DNA of 64,000 bases, taken from positions 124,001 through 188,000 of the forward strand of contig NZ_JAANMZ010000001.1 of the NCBI RefSeq assembly GCF_011250555.1. The letters are read 5' to 3'. Both the position numbers and the translations under genes were made by a program. Under the pieces are notes generated by a model that was given only the letters and a program-made list of their open reading frames with translations, was not told where the DNA came from and searched no databases. Below, piece by piece: positions 8,828 to 17,074 of this stretch (within the stretch, counting starts at the first letter, position 1; each line of letters starts with the position of its first letter). The stretch is from Bacillus sp. MM2020_4 (GTDB lineage Bacteria > Bacillota > Bacilli > Bacillales > Cytobacillaceae).

Positions 8828-9028
8828 TTAATAGCCGTAATCCCAATCAACATCATTTTCATGCCAGAAAACAGGTGACACAGAACCGAATTCCACCGTC
8901 TTTTCATCAAGCGTGCAGCTGCAATGTTCACAACCGCATTGCTCTTTGATTTCCTCGAATAAAGAATGTTCAACATCCTCAATAAACGTAATAGTCTGCT
9001 CCTGAAAAAGAATGGCTGTTCCTTTCAT
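8828..9028 (-). CDS. Small cysteine-containing protein, unknown
   Basis: This 66-residue ORF starts with ATG preceded by GAGGTG. Its product has a central CGCEHCSC cluster, with two overlapping CxxC spacings that could bind a metal, and a C-terminal tail rich in Trp, Asp and Tyr (FWHENDVDWDYGY). There is no signal peptide or membrane segment. I do not recognise a family. It lies between the palindromic repeat and ykyB, in a spot where B. subtilis has other genes, so it could be a lineage-specific gene. Confidence 0.65.
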   Translation of the reverse strand: MKGTAILFQEQTITFIEDVEHSLFEEIKEQCGCEHCSCTLDEKTVEFGSVSPVFWHENDVDWDYGY

Positions 9029-9202
9029 TTACATACACCTCATTAAAATAATATTTCTTCATCATGAAAAAGTATTGCTTATGACGTAAGTGTACTTCTG
9101 ATTGAAAGAGACGTCCATTATTTTGTGATGTCGTTCACAAAATTCTCAAGAAGATATTGCAAAAAGGGGAATTTCCATAAAAATCATTGAATGTTGGAAA
9201 AC

Positions 9203-9233
9203 GAAAAAAGTCAGGAGCTCTTTTCCCTGACTT
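9203..9233 (-). terminator. Terminator of ykyB
   Basis: On the minus strand an AAAGTCAGG / CCTGACTTT stem is followed by a T-run just after the ykyB stop codon. Confidence 0.8.
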
Positions 9234-9244
9234 TCTGAATTTTT

Positions 9245-9727
9245 TTAAGAGTATCGCTCGCCTAATTTTTTGAAAATTGGTTTTTGGTAGGCTCGTTTTT
9301 TATTTTGGGGATTCGATGGTGGGTTCCTAAACTCAGATAGCCCAGTATAGGATTGTAACATTGCTTTTGCCGTATTAAGTGAGAGTGTTGCCCTTGGGTT
9401 TCTGACACTTCCATCTAGTTTTCCAAGATGTGGGAGATCTTGGAAGTCTGATTTAGTAGGAGGGATATGAAAGGTATAGCGGCCACATTCAACAAGTACA
9501 TCGGATTGCTGTTGACTATTTCGCGGATGTTCAGAAAAATGAAGGCCAATTTTACTTGCCTTGCCCTCAGTAATTAACTTTTTTAGTGCCTCCTGTTTTA
9601 ATTTGTACAAATATTTGGGATTTGTTGCAGTCTTTGCATGGCGATTCACGATAAAGACAGCTTGTGCGAGGTTATCAATGGATAAAATTAGATCTGTTGG
9701 TAGGGGATATTTCTGATCGTGATTCAA
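9245..9727 (-). CDS. ykyB: YkyB-like protein
   Basis: The product (160 residues) matches B. subtilis YkyB along its length, with the hallmark segments AVFIVNRHAKTATNPKYLY, GLHFSEHPRNSQQQSDVLVE and FHIPPTKSDF. Its function is not established. The TTG start is chosen because AAAGGAG lies eight bases before it on the minus strand; an ATG 30 bases further up has only a weak site and would add ten residues with no counterpart in YkyB. A consensus sigma-A promoter precedes it and a terminator follows, so it is a single-gene unit, near patA as in B. subtilis. Confidence 0.9.
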   Translation of the reverse strand: MNHDQKYPLPTDLILSIDNLAQAVFIVNRHAKTATNPKYLYKLKQEALKKLITEGKASKIGLHFSEHPRNSQQQSDVLVECGRYTFHIPPTKSDFQDLPHLGKLDGSVRNPRATLSLNTAKAMLQSYTGLSEFRNPPSNPQNKKRAYQKPIFKKLGERYS

Positions 9728-9761
9728 CGTGTGTTCTCCTTTCATTCTTTCAAACAACTAC

Positions 9762-9790
9762 ATTATACCTTTTTTTCTTTTACCTTTCAA
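9762..9790 (-). promoter_or_regulatory. Sigma-A promoter of ykyB
   Basis: On the minus strand TTGAAA and TATAAT are separated by exactly 17 bases, about 35 bases upstream of the chosen TTG start. Confidence 0.8.
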
Positions 9791-9980
9791 TTCAGTAAAA
9801 ATGCAGTTTAGGATAGGTTGTTTACTCATAATATAATGGATAAAGAAAAAACTTTAGTAAAATAATCATTATTTTCTATAAATTACTTCCTTTCAGTTAA
9901 TTTCATTGTAAAATAGAAATGGTAGAATGTAAAAACATTATTTTAAAAAATTTAAACTTTCTTGATTGAAGGATGATTTC

Positions 9981-12101
9981 ATGGATCCATTACATAATTT
10001 TTTAACCAACGAATTAGATTCCGGCAAAACCAGTGAAATAATACAGAAAATTATTTTTGATATCATTTTTCAACATGTACAGGATATGGTTTTTGTGATG
10101 AAAGTTGAAAAAGGCCCACGCTTTCGTTATTTATTTGTTAATGAGTCAGGAATGAAAAAGGCAAACTTAACGGTCAATTCAATCGGAAAAACGTTTCAGG
10201 AAGCACTTCCTGATGAATTCGCCCATCCTTTGCAGCAAAAGTACGAGAGGCTATTAAAAAGAAAAGAGATTGTCATATTTGATGACCAATTCGTTTTTGA
10301 AAATGGAAAGATACTTTATGGAGAAACCATTTTAACACCAATCTATAATGAGGAAAACTCAATTTGTTATGTAGTTGCTGTAACAAGAGACGTCACGGAA
10401 TGGTCGATTAAGAGAAATAAAATTGTCGAAAGTGAACAAAGGTATCGTTCCATCATTGATAATAACCTTGATGCTATTTTTACGATAAGCCCTCAGGGAA
10501 AGATACTTGAAGCAAATCCCGCTGCAGCTGAATTGACTGGAAATACACAAAAACAAATGCATCTCAGGTCTATTTATAATTTCATGAATGATCAAGATTT
10601 AGAAAAATTTAAGACATTGATAGAAAAAACCTGTTCAGGTTATGCACTCGAATCATTGGATTGTAAAATTATGCACGCAAAAGGGCATCTGCTCATGGTG
10701 CATATTAAAACCGTCCCGATTGCCATCCATGGAAACATTAAAGGCCTATATGTCATATTCAAAGATATATCCCAGCAAACAAAGGATACAGAAATGATAA
10801 GGTTTATGGCTTTTCATGATCATTTGACGGGTTTGTTAAATAGAAGAGTGTTACTCGAACATTTAAATCAACATATTTATTCACCTTCTAAATATTCTCA
10901 AGAATTTGCGTTGATTTCAATCGATTTAGATCGATTTAAATATTTAAATGACACGCTTGGTCATCTGGCGGGGGATGAAATTTTAAAAAGAGTTGCCGAG
11001 CGTATAGCCCAATTTCAAAATGAAAAATGCCTTGCATATCGTGTTGGAGGGGATGAGTTTAATATTTTGCTCCTTTCAGCTGACCGGAAAACAACAAGCA
11101 CTTTTGTAAAAAGGGTATTTTCTGTCTTCTCGAATTCGTTTTATTTTAATTCACAAGAATATTTTATTTCACCAAGTATTGGGATCAGCATGTATCCTTA
11201 TGATGGGACAGATGCCGAACTGTTGATCAAGAATGCAGATGAGGCGCTTTTTCGTGTGAAGGAACGGGGAAAGGCCCATTTTCAATTTTATCGATCAGAT
11301 ATGAATGCTGTTTTTTCCAATGTCGTTACGTTAGAGACACACCTAAGAAAAGCCATAGACAAAGATGAACTTTCGTTGTTTTTCCAACCGCAAATTGACG
11401 TGATCACTGGTGAGGCGAAAAGTTTTGAAGCGTTACTTCGCTGGAATGACAAAGAATTTGGTGCCATATCACCGGAAGTGTTTATTCCGCTCGCAGAAGA
11501 TACAGGTTTAATTATTCCGATTGGAAATTGGGTAATCGAACAAGCATGCAGGCAAATTCGGTCCTGGAATGAAAAGGGAATTTCTACTATACGGGTTGCC
11601 ATAAACATTTCACCCAAACAATTTCAACATTCAAATCTTGTTCCGTTTATTCAATGTATGATAGAAAAATATCAAATATCGGCTTCCTCGTTAGAAATTG
11701 AAATCACCGAGGGTGCCATGAGTGATACAAAGGAAACCATTCCAATATTAAAAAAGGTAAAAGACCTAGGTATTTCGATATCAGTGGATGATTTTGGGAC
11801 GGGTTACTCATCGTTAAGTTATTTAAAGCAATTTCCAATAGATGTATTGAAAATAGACCAATCCTTTATCAGGGATATTCTAATAGATCAAAAGGACGCT
11901 GCGATAACCACAACGATTATTCATCTAGGTAATAGCCTAGATCTGGAAGTTATTGCTGAAGGTGTAGAAAATAAAGATCAAGTAGAATTTCTCGCCAATG
12001 CTGGCTGTCATAAGATTCAGGGCTTCTTTTACTCAAAGCCGCTGCCAGTTGAAAAATTAGAGGAGCAATATCTGAGTAAACAAAAAAATCCTTGTCATTA
12101 A
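9981..12101 (+). CDS. PAS-GGDEF-EAL cyclic di-GMP enzyme
   Basis: This 706-residue cytoplasmic protein has one or two PAS-type sensor domains in the first 270 residues or so, then a GGDEF domain with an intact GGDEF at 356-360, then an EAL domain with an intact EAL at 483-485. All main EAL metal and catalytic motifs are present (NISPKQF, EITEGAM, DDFGTGYSS, KIDQSF, IAEGVEN), so it could both make and break c-di-GMP. The RxxD inhibitory site before GGDEF is absent. There are no membrane segments. Its ATG follows AAGGA by seven bases. It resembles B. subtilis YkoW in architecture, but orthology is not established. Confidence 0.93.
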   Translation: MDPLHNFLTNELDSGKTSEIIQKIIFDIIFQHVQDMVFVMKVEKGPRFRYLFVNESGMKKANLTVNSIGKTFQEALPDEFAHPLQQKYERLLKRKEIVIFDDQFVFENGKILYGETILTPIYNEENSICYVVAVTRDVTEWSIKRNKIVESEQRYRSIIDNNLDAIFTISPQGKILEANPAAAELTGNTQKQMHLRSIYNFMNDQDLEKFKTLIEKTCSGYALESLDCKIMHAKGHLLMVHIKTVPIAIHGNIKGLYVIFKDISQQTKDTEMIRFMAFHDHLTGLLNRRVLLEHLNQHIYSPSKYSQEFALISIDLDRFKYLNDTLGHLAGDEILKRVAERIAQFQNEKCLAYRVGGDEFNILLLSADRKTTSTFVKRVFSVFSNSFYFNSQEYFISPSIGISMYPYDGTDAELLIKNADEALFRVKERGKAHFQFYRSDMNAVFSNVVTLETHLRKAIDKDELSLFFQPQIDVITGEAKSFEALLRWNDKEFGAISPEVFIPLAEDTGLIIPIGNWVIEQACRQIRSWNEKGISTIRVAINISPKQFQHSNLVPFIQCMIEKYQISASSLEIEITEGAMSDTKETIPILKKVKDLGISISVDDFGTGYSSLSYLKQFPIDVLKIDQSFIRDILIDQKDAAITTTIIHLGNSLDLEVIAEGVENKDQVEFLANAGCHKIQGFFYSKPLPVEKLEEQYLSKQKNPCH

Positions 12102-12118
12102 TTTGAAAGGATTTTTTT
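12083..12118. terminator. Bidirectional terminator between the GGDEF-EAL gene and ykuE
   Basis: AAAAAATCCTT pairs with AAGGATTTTTT. The stop codon of the upstream gene lies in the loop, and the T- and A-runs serve both converging genes. Confidence 0.88.
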
Positions 12119-12120
12119 GT

Positions 12121-12990
12121 TTATTCAGATTTAAATGTAAATATAGTTAGTTCGGGTTTAGCCATAAATCGGAAAGGGAGCCTAGTTGTTCCTATTCCTC
12201 TATTTACATAAAGGGTTAAGGGAGTTAGGTCACCTAAAGTATAAAGGCCTTCGGGAAACTTTTGGGCAAATGGAGGCGTGACAAGTGCTCCGATAAATGG
12301 AAGTTTAACCTGTCCGCCGTGGCTGTGACCGCTGATTTGCCAATGGATTGGATAGTGCGAGGCGGTTTCAGCAAGATCAGGGGCATGGGATAATAATAAG
12401 GTGAATTGGTTCTTTGGTACCCTTTTTATTGCCAACGGCAAATCTGGATTTCCTAACATGGCATCATCAATTCCTACCAGGTAAATGCTGCTGCCATCCT
12501 TCAATTGAATGGGAATGGATTCATTTAATAGGACGGTGAAATTAGTAATCTCCATAATATTGCGATAAATTTCAGACCCATAGCCGCCATGGTCATGGTT
12601 ACCAAAAATACAGTATTTCCCAAGAGGAGCATGTAATTTTTCTAATATAGGGACTAATTTATTCATTTCAGCATATTTATTTGGCTCGTCCATCAAATCA
12701 CCAGTAAATATGATAATGTCAGGCTGAAGGTCATTGATTTTAGCGGCTAATTTTTGAAATTGGCCTAGATTGTACTGAAAACCGAGGTGGGTATCACTAA
12801 ATTGAACCATTTTAATTCCGTCGAAGCTTTTTGGGATGTGGTGATGTTTGATATCCAGTTCAGAAATATCAAGAAGGCTGGGTTCAATTCGATGGGCATA
12901 GAGATATCCCCCTGAACTTAGCCCCAGAACGGCAAGAAATGAACCAAATGAACGTTTTAGAAATGTTCTCCGCGTTTGTTTTTCAGCCAT
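12121..12990 (-). CDS. ykuE: Tat-exported metallophosphoesterase, YkuE-like
   Basis: This calcineurin-type phosphoesterase (289 residues) shows the dimetal motifs FSDTHLG, FTGDLMD, FGNHDHGGYG and SGHSHGGQ in order. The N-terminus carries a twin-arginine signal, TRRTFLKRSFGSFLAVLGL, so it should be exported folded and act at the outer membrane surface or wall. B. subtilis YkuE is a known substrate of the TatAyCy system, and the neighbourhood with ykuI agrees. The ATG start is preferred over a TTG twelve bases upstream, which overlaps the only possible ribosome binding site. The physiological substrate is not known. Confidence 0.93.
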   Translation of the reverse strand: MAEKQTRRTFLKRSFGSFLAVLGLSSGGYLYAHRIEPSLLDISELDIKHHHIPKSFDGIKMVQFSDTHLGFQYNLGQFQKLAAKINDLQPDIIIFTGDLMDEPNKYAEMNKLVPILEKLHAPLGKYCIFGNHDHGGYGSEIYRNIMEITNFTVLLNESIPIQLKDGSSIYLVGIDDAMLGNPDLPLAIKRVPKNQFTLLLSHAPDLAETASHYPIHWQISGHSHGGQVKLPFIGALVTPPFAQKFPEGLYTLGDLTPLTLYVNRGIGTTRLPFRFMAKPELTIFTFKSE

Positions 12991-13183
12991 CTTTTCTACC
13001 AACCTATCTTTTTTTCACCCTCCCTAAAACAGAAGGCCGATATGTATTTTCTTGGTAAACAGGTGATATTGCAAGTGAAAAGGGTCTTATAAGTATTTAT
13101 TCAAACTTTTTAGGAATAGTCCAAAATTGTATACTCAATGCTATAATGGTATCCTTTTTAATAATATCAGAAATTAAGATCAG

Positions 13184-13202
13184 GGGGCTTGCGCTTTTCT
13201 CT
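13184..13202 (+). repeat. Dispersed repeat, copy G (short fragment)
   Basis: GGGGGCTTGCGCTTTTCT matches the right end of copy A (GGCGCTTGCGCTTTT) at most positions and lies in the ykuE-ykuI gap. The match is short, so this is a weak member of the family. Confidence 0.4.
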
Positions 13203-13229
13203 AAAGAACGGATAACAAGAACGAAGCGT

Positions 13230-13239
13230 ATGGTATAGT
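13230..13239 (+). promoter_or_regulatory. Extended -10 promoter of ykuI
   Basis: TGGTATAGT forms an extended -10 element some 27 bases before the ykuI ATG. No clear -35 is seen, which is usual for extended -10 promoters. Confidence 0.5.
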
Positions 13240-13265
13240 GAGAAAAATTTTTTGGAGGAACTTGG

Positions 13266-14477
13266 ATGGATGCATTAGAAATCCTATCGGATCTTGAAAA
13301 CTGTTTTCCGTATTTTCAGCCGATTTTTAGTGCCGATGAGCAATGTATTATCGCCTATGAAGTACTAGGTCGTTATCAATCTGGGGATGGAGTCATTAGC
13401 TTAGGTCCCTTTTTTCTGGATGATCAAATTCCAGATGAATATAAATTTGAAGTCGATTTATTGTTGGTGAAAAAGGCACTTGATAAAGCGCTTCAACTTG
13501 ATGAGGATGTCCTTATTTTTTTGAATCGAAATGCCGATTTATTAATGTATGGGCATGGGGAACCATTTTTACAAGAACTTTTAGCATTTGAAAAAAAGGG
13601 ACTGAGTTTAAAGCGAATTGTTCTTGAAATTTCTGACCGGAACTATCATGGTGATATCGATCAATTTGATCATCTCTTGCAATATTATCGGACATACGGT
13701 TTAAAAATAGCGATTGCAAGTATTGGCGGTGAAAGGCATTATTTTGAACGAATTGGCCAGCTTGAGCCGGATATTATCAAAATCAACCTTCAAGCCTTGA
13801 AATCAACATCAACAGGGATAAACTTTAATGATGTTTTGTATTCATTGTCTCTTTTGGCAAGAAAAATCGGGGCGACCCTCTTATTTGAAAATATTGAAAT
13901 GAGTTATCAACTGCAGTTTGCCTGGAAAAATGGTGGACATTATTATCAAGGGTTTTATTTACATCCACCTGGAGCCGATTTTATTAAGCATGATATATTG
14001 AAGTATCGCTTAAAAGAAAAATTTCATGACTTCATTTCATATGAAAAACGAAAATTAGAAGCTGTCTTTACAACAACTGAATATTTCCATGCAATGGTAC
14101 AAGAAATAGTGATCAAAAACAGAAAGTCGGGCTACGATATCCTTTTTCAAGCATTAATAAAGGAATTTGACGAAATTGCTTTTCGTATGTATGTCTGTGA
14201 TGAAGACGGATTTCAAAAGTCAGCCAATATTTTTAAAGGAAAGACAGGCTGGAGTGTACAGTCTGAATACTTGGATAAAAATTGGAGCTGGCGACCTTAT
14301 TTTTTGGAAAATATCATAAAGTTGCGCCTTGAACAAAAGGGAAGATTATCTGATCCGTATTGTGATATTGAAACGGGTGAGACGATTCGGACTTTTTCAT
14401 TTCCAGTGAATGAAACTGATTATTTATTTATCGATATATCTTACCAATATTTATTTGAACACGACCAATTACTGTAA
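13266..14477 (+). CDS. ykuI: Degenerate EAL-domain c-di-GMP-binding protein, YkuI
   Basis: The 403-residue protein has an N-terminal EAL-like domain (about 1-250) and a C-terminal PAS-like sensor domain, the architecture of B. subtilis YkuI. The signature EAL reads EVL (IAYEVLGRY), and the loop corresponding to DDFGTG reads ASIGGERHY, so key metal-binding acidic residues are missing. B. subtilis YkuI has similar substitutions; its structure binds c-di-GMP but activity was not seen in vitro. The likely role is therefore a c-di-GMP receptor. TTTGGAGGA precedes the ATG. It lies beside an active-looking GGDEF-EAL gene and upstream of ykuJ and cbpB. Confidence 0.95.
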   Translation: MDALEILSDLENCFPYFQPIFSADEQCIIAYEVLGRYQSGDGVISLGPFFLDDQIPDEYKFEVDLLLVKKALDKALQLDEDVLIFLNRNADLLMYGHGEPFLQELLAFEKKGLSLKRIVLEISDRNYHGDIDQFDHLLQYYRTYGLKIAIASIGGERHYFERIGQLEPDIIKINLQALKSTSTGINFNDVLYSLSLLARKIGATLLFENIEMSYQLQFAWKNGGHYYQGFYLHPPGADFIKHDILKYRLKEKFHDFISYEKRKLEAVFTTTEYFHAMVQEIVIKNRKSGYDILFQALIKEFDEIAFRMYVCDEDGFQKSANIFKGKTGWSVQSEYLDKNWSWRPYFLENIIKLRLEQKGRLSDPYCDIETGETIRTFSFPVNETDYLFIDISYQYLFEHDQLL

Positions 14478-14700
14478 GAATGCGACACCGGGGGCCTACT
14501 TTTTCATCCTTTTTAAAAAAAATTACACATTTTTTTAATTTTACTTGGACAAATGATGTCTATTATTTTATGCTTTTACTATTGGCATTAAAAAGATCCA
14601 CCTGTAATATTTTGATAAAAATCCATCAGGATAGAATCATGCCAAATGAGAAACATAATTACAGACAGTTTGTTTTGTGTTTGAAAGGAGGAAAAGCCTT

Positions 14701-14937
14701 ATGTCACAGCTCCAAGGTATATTAACAAGGTTAAAAAACCTTCAGGAACAATCCACAAGTGGTGAGCCGGCACAACGCTATTTTGAGGTAAATGGTGAAA
14801 GAAAGTGTCAGGTAACATTTCATCCAAAAACGGAAACATTTGAATTAGAAGTATATAATGAAAAAGAAAAGCCGAAGAGATATCAATTTGACAATATTGA
14901 TATGATTACCATCGAAATTTTTGATTTAATTCAGTAG
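14701..14937 (+). CDS. ykuJ: YkuJ family protein
   Basis: This 78-residue protein matches B. subtilis YkuJ, with the RYFEVNGE and FDNIDMITIEIFDL segments; the fold is small and the function unknown. AAAGGAGG lies nine bases before the ATG; an upstream in-frame start would place the binding site inside the gene. The ykuI-ykuJ-ykuL order is kept from B. subtilis, although ykuK and ykzF are absent between ykuJ and ykuL here. A small terminator follows. A 246-base open frame overlapping the upstream gap has no ribosome binding site and is not counted. Confidence 0.93.
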   Translation: MSQLQGILTRLKNLQEQSTSGEPAQRYFEVNGERKCQVTFHPKTETFELEVYNEKEKPKRYQFDNIDMITIEIFDLIQ

Positions 14938-14960
14938 GGACCTTTAGGGGTTCCTTTTTT
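14933..14960 (+). terminator. Terminator of ykuJ
   Basis: AGGGACC pairs with GGTTCCT (one G-U pair) over a short loop and is followed by TTTTTTT, beginning at the ykuJ stop codon. Confidence 0.8.
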
Positions 14961-15042
14961 TATGTATCTAAAATTAACCAGGCCTCAGAAAACTATGATA
15001 AAATAAGTCTGTAGAAAAACAAACATTGAGGAGTTTTCGGTG

Positions 15043-15489
15043 ATGATTAGTCTTCCCAGTGGAGAATTTTTAGAGTTAACAATAAAAGAATTAATGATAC
15101 CATCAGAGCGGGTTGCCCATGTGCAAATCGGAAATAATCTTGAGCATGCCCTGCTAGTATTGACGAAAAGTGGATATACAGCTATTCCAGTATTAGATCC
15201 ACATTACAAACTACACGGGTTAATTAGCACCCCAATCATTATGGATTCAATTCTGGGGCTTGAACGAATTGAATTTGAACAACTTGAAAATAAACGAGTA
15301 GAAGAGGTAATGAAAAGGGTGATTCCACGGGTATCAGTATCAGAGTCAATCATTGTCTGCTTAGATGAGCTTGTACATCATCCGTTTCTTTGTGTTGAAA
15401 ATGAAGATGGTTTTTTTGAAGGCATTTTACCAAGGAGTACCGTTTTAAATCAATTAAATAAAATTGTAAAAAGGTTTAAAAAGCAATAA
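15043..15489 (+). CDS. cbpB: Cyclic di-AMP receptor with two CBS domains (CbpB/DarB, formerly YkuL)
   Basis: The 148-residue cytoplasmic protein consists of a pair of CBS domains and matches B. subtilis YkuL, including HVQIGNNLEHALLVLTKSGYTAIPVLDP. In B. subtilis this protein binds c-di-AMP; in the ligand-free state it stimulates the (p)ppGpp synthetase Rel and also binds and activates pyruvate carboxylase. The ATG nine bases after GAGGAG is chosen over a GTG three bases upstream because it gives the usual MISLPSG start. pycA is encoded about 32 kb downstream, so regulator and target are both in the window. Confidence 0.94.
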   Translation: MISLPSGEFLELTIKELMIPSERVAHVQIGNNLEHALLVLTKSGYTAIPVLDPHYKLHGLISTPIIMDSILGLERIEFEQLENKRVEEVMKRVIPRVSVSESIIVCLDELVHHPFLCVENEDGFFEGILPRSTVLNQLNKIVKRFKKQ

Positions 15490-15539
15490 GATTCAAGCTC
15501 CCAATAGGGGGCTATATTTTTTCGGTTTGAGGTGTTCAG

Positions 15540-17042
15540 ATGGATACGGATGGGAAGTCTCCTGGAAATTGCTCTCAAAAAAAACTAACGAAAAAATCAC
15601 TTGTGCTTGCCTCGGTGATGCTTGCCATGTTTATGGGTGCGATTGAAGCAACAATTGTTTCAACTGCGATGCCGGCAATTGTTTCTGATTTAGGTGGGTT
15701 CAAACTTTATAGCTGGGTTTTCTCTGCTTACTTATTAATGAATGCTGTTACCGTGCTGATCTATGGAAAACTGTCAGATTTATTTGGTAGAAAGCCCATT
15801 CTGACAGTCGGAATCATACTATTTTTAATCGGTTCTATTCTCTGCGGTTTTTCCACATCTATGAAAACACTAATCATCTTTCGCTGTATTCAAGGTTTTG
15901 GTGCAGGAGCAGTTACACCAATAGCCACTACTATCGCCGGAGACATTTACACAGCGGAAGAAAGGGCAAAAATTCAAGGATATCTTTCAAGTGTATGGGG
16001 AATTTCTGCGATCACAGGTCCGGCAATCGGGGGCTTACTTGTCCAATATGTAAGTTGGCATTATGTCTTTTGGATCAACATTCCTTTGGGAATTCTATCA
16101 TTAGTGGGACTTTGGCTGTTTTTACATGAAAATATAGAAAAGAAAAAACATAAAATAGACTATTGGGGTGCCACTCTATTAACCATCACAATTTCAACGC
16201 TTATGTTTGTTCTTGTTGAGGGCGGGGGCAAATGGGGATCATGGCAAATGGTAAGTCTACTAATTTTGTCTGGAGCGGCTTTAATAGCGTTTATTTTTCA
16301 AGAAGGGCGAGCATCTGAACCAGTTATGCCCTTTGCGATTTGGAAGAAAAGATCGATATTTATCGCCAATATCACATCACTGACAACTGGTGTCATGTTA
16401 ATTGGAATCTCTAGCTTTTTACCGACCTTCGTGCAGGGTGTGATGGAACAAACCCCAATTGTAGCCGGGTTTACGCTAACCACAATGTCAATCGGTTGGC
16501 CGATCGCATCGACACTGTCGGGGCGATTGCTGGTTACAATCGGTTACCGGAAAACTACGATTATAGGCGGGGTTTTCTTAATTGTCGGGAGTATTGCTTT
16601 CGTAACGATGTCGGCTTCGTCCGGCCCGGTATGGGCGGCAGTTGGTTCCTTTTTCATTGGACTGGGTATGGGGCTGACATCCACTGCCTTTATAGTCTCG
16701 ATTCAAAGCACTGTTAGCTGGGAGCAGCGGGGAATTGCCACAGCAGCGAATATGTTTATGCGAAATCTTGGCAACACGATTGGTGCCGCCTTGTTAGGAG
16801 GGATCCTTAATATCCGAATGAATGAATATTTTCATAAACAAGATCCTTTCTTAACAGTGGATGATGCTAATAAGCTCCTAAAAGCAAGTGATCGGAATAG
16901 TCTGAGTGAGTCTATTAAAAGTATTTTGCAGGATGGACTGACATTTTCTTTGCACTCTGTTTATTATGTAGTTCTTACCTTTGCTATCGTAAGTTTGATA
17001 TTAATATTATTTATTCCTAAAAAAAACAATGGCTCTGTCTAA
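15540..17042 (+). CDS. MFS drug:H+ antiporter, DHA2 (14-TM) family
   Basis: This 500-residue membrane protein has the EmrB/QacA-type layout of 14 hydrophobic segments. It carries MFS motif A (GKLSDLFGRKP) after the second helix, motif C near GISAITGPAIGGLL in helix five, and a DHA2-type N-terminus (IEATIVSTAMPAI). It probably exports a toxic compound using the proton gradient; the substrate cannot be told from sequence. GAGGTG precedes the ATG. It lies between cbpB and the regulator gene ccpC, where B. subtilis has no transporter, so it is an insertion relative to that genome. Confidence 0.9.
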   Translation: MDTDGKSPGNCSQKKLTKKSLVLASVMLAMFMGAIEATIVSTAMPAIVSDLGGFKLYSWVFSAYLLMNAVTVLIYGKLSDLFGRKPILTVGIILFLIGSILCGFSTSMKTLIIFRCIQGFGAGAVTPIATTIAGDIYTAEERAKIQGYLSSVWGISAITGPAIGGLLVQYVSWHYVFWINIPLGILSLVGLWLFLHENIEKKKHKIDYWGATLLTITISTLMFVLVEGGGKWGSWQMVSLLILSGAALIAFIFQEGRASEPVMPFAIWKKRSIFIANITSLTTGVMLIGISSFLPTFVQGVMEQTPIVAGFTLTTMSIGWPIASTLSGRLLVTIGYRKTTIIGGVFLIVGSIAFVTMSASSGPVWAAVGSFFIGLGMGLTSTAFIVSIQSTVSWEQRGIATAANMFMRNLGNTIGAALLGGILNIRMNEYFHKQDPFLTVDDANKLLKASDRNSLSESIKSILQDGLTFSLHSVYYVVLTFAIVSLILILFIPKKNNGSV

Positions 17043-17062
17043 ACAAGGGCAGGGCTTTTTAA
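17028..17062 (+). terminator. Possible weak terminator after the MFS gene
   Basis: GGCTCTG pairs with CAGGGCT (one G-U pair) and is followed by TTTT, ending just before the ccpC ribosome binding site. The short stem suggests partial termination at most. Confidence 0.45.
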
Positions 17063-17074
17063 GGAGAGATTTTC

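Noticed and set aside
8638-8982. Open frames on both strands across repeat copy A (103 and 77 codons)
   Set aside because: They run through the palindromic repeat, have no ribosome binding site, and encode low-complexity sequence produced by the repeat; one also overlaps the better supported small Cys-rich gene in another frame.
14480-14725. 81-codon plus-strand frame between ykuI and ykuJ
   Set aside because: No ribosome binding site at its start, overlaps the ykuJ start in another frame, and the translation looks like AT-rich non-coding DNA.
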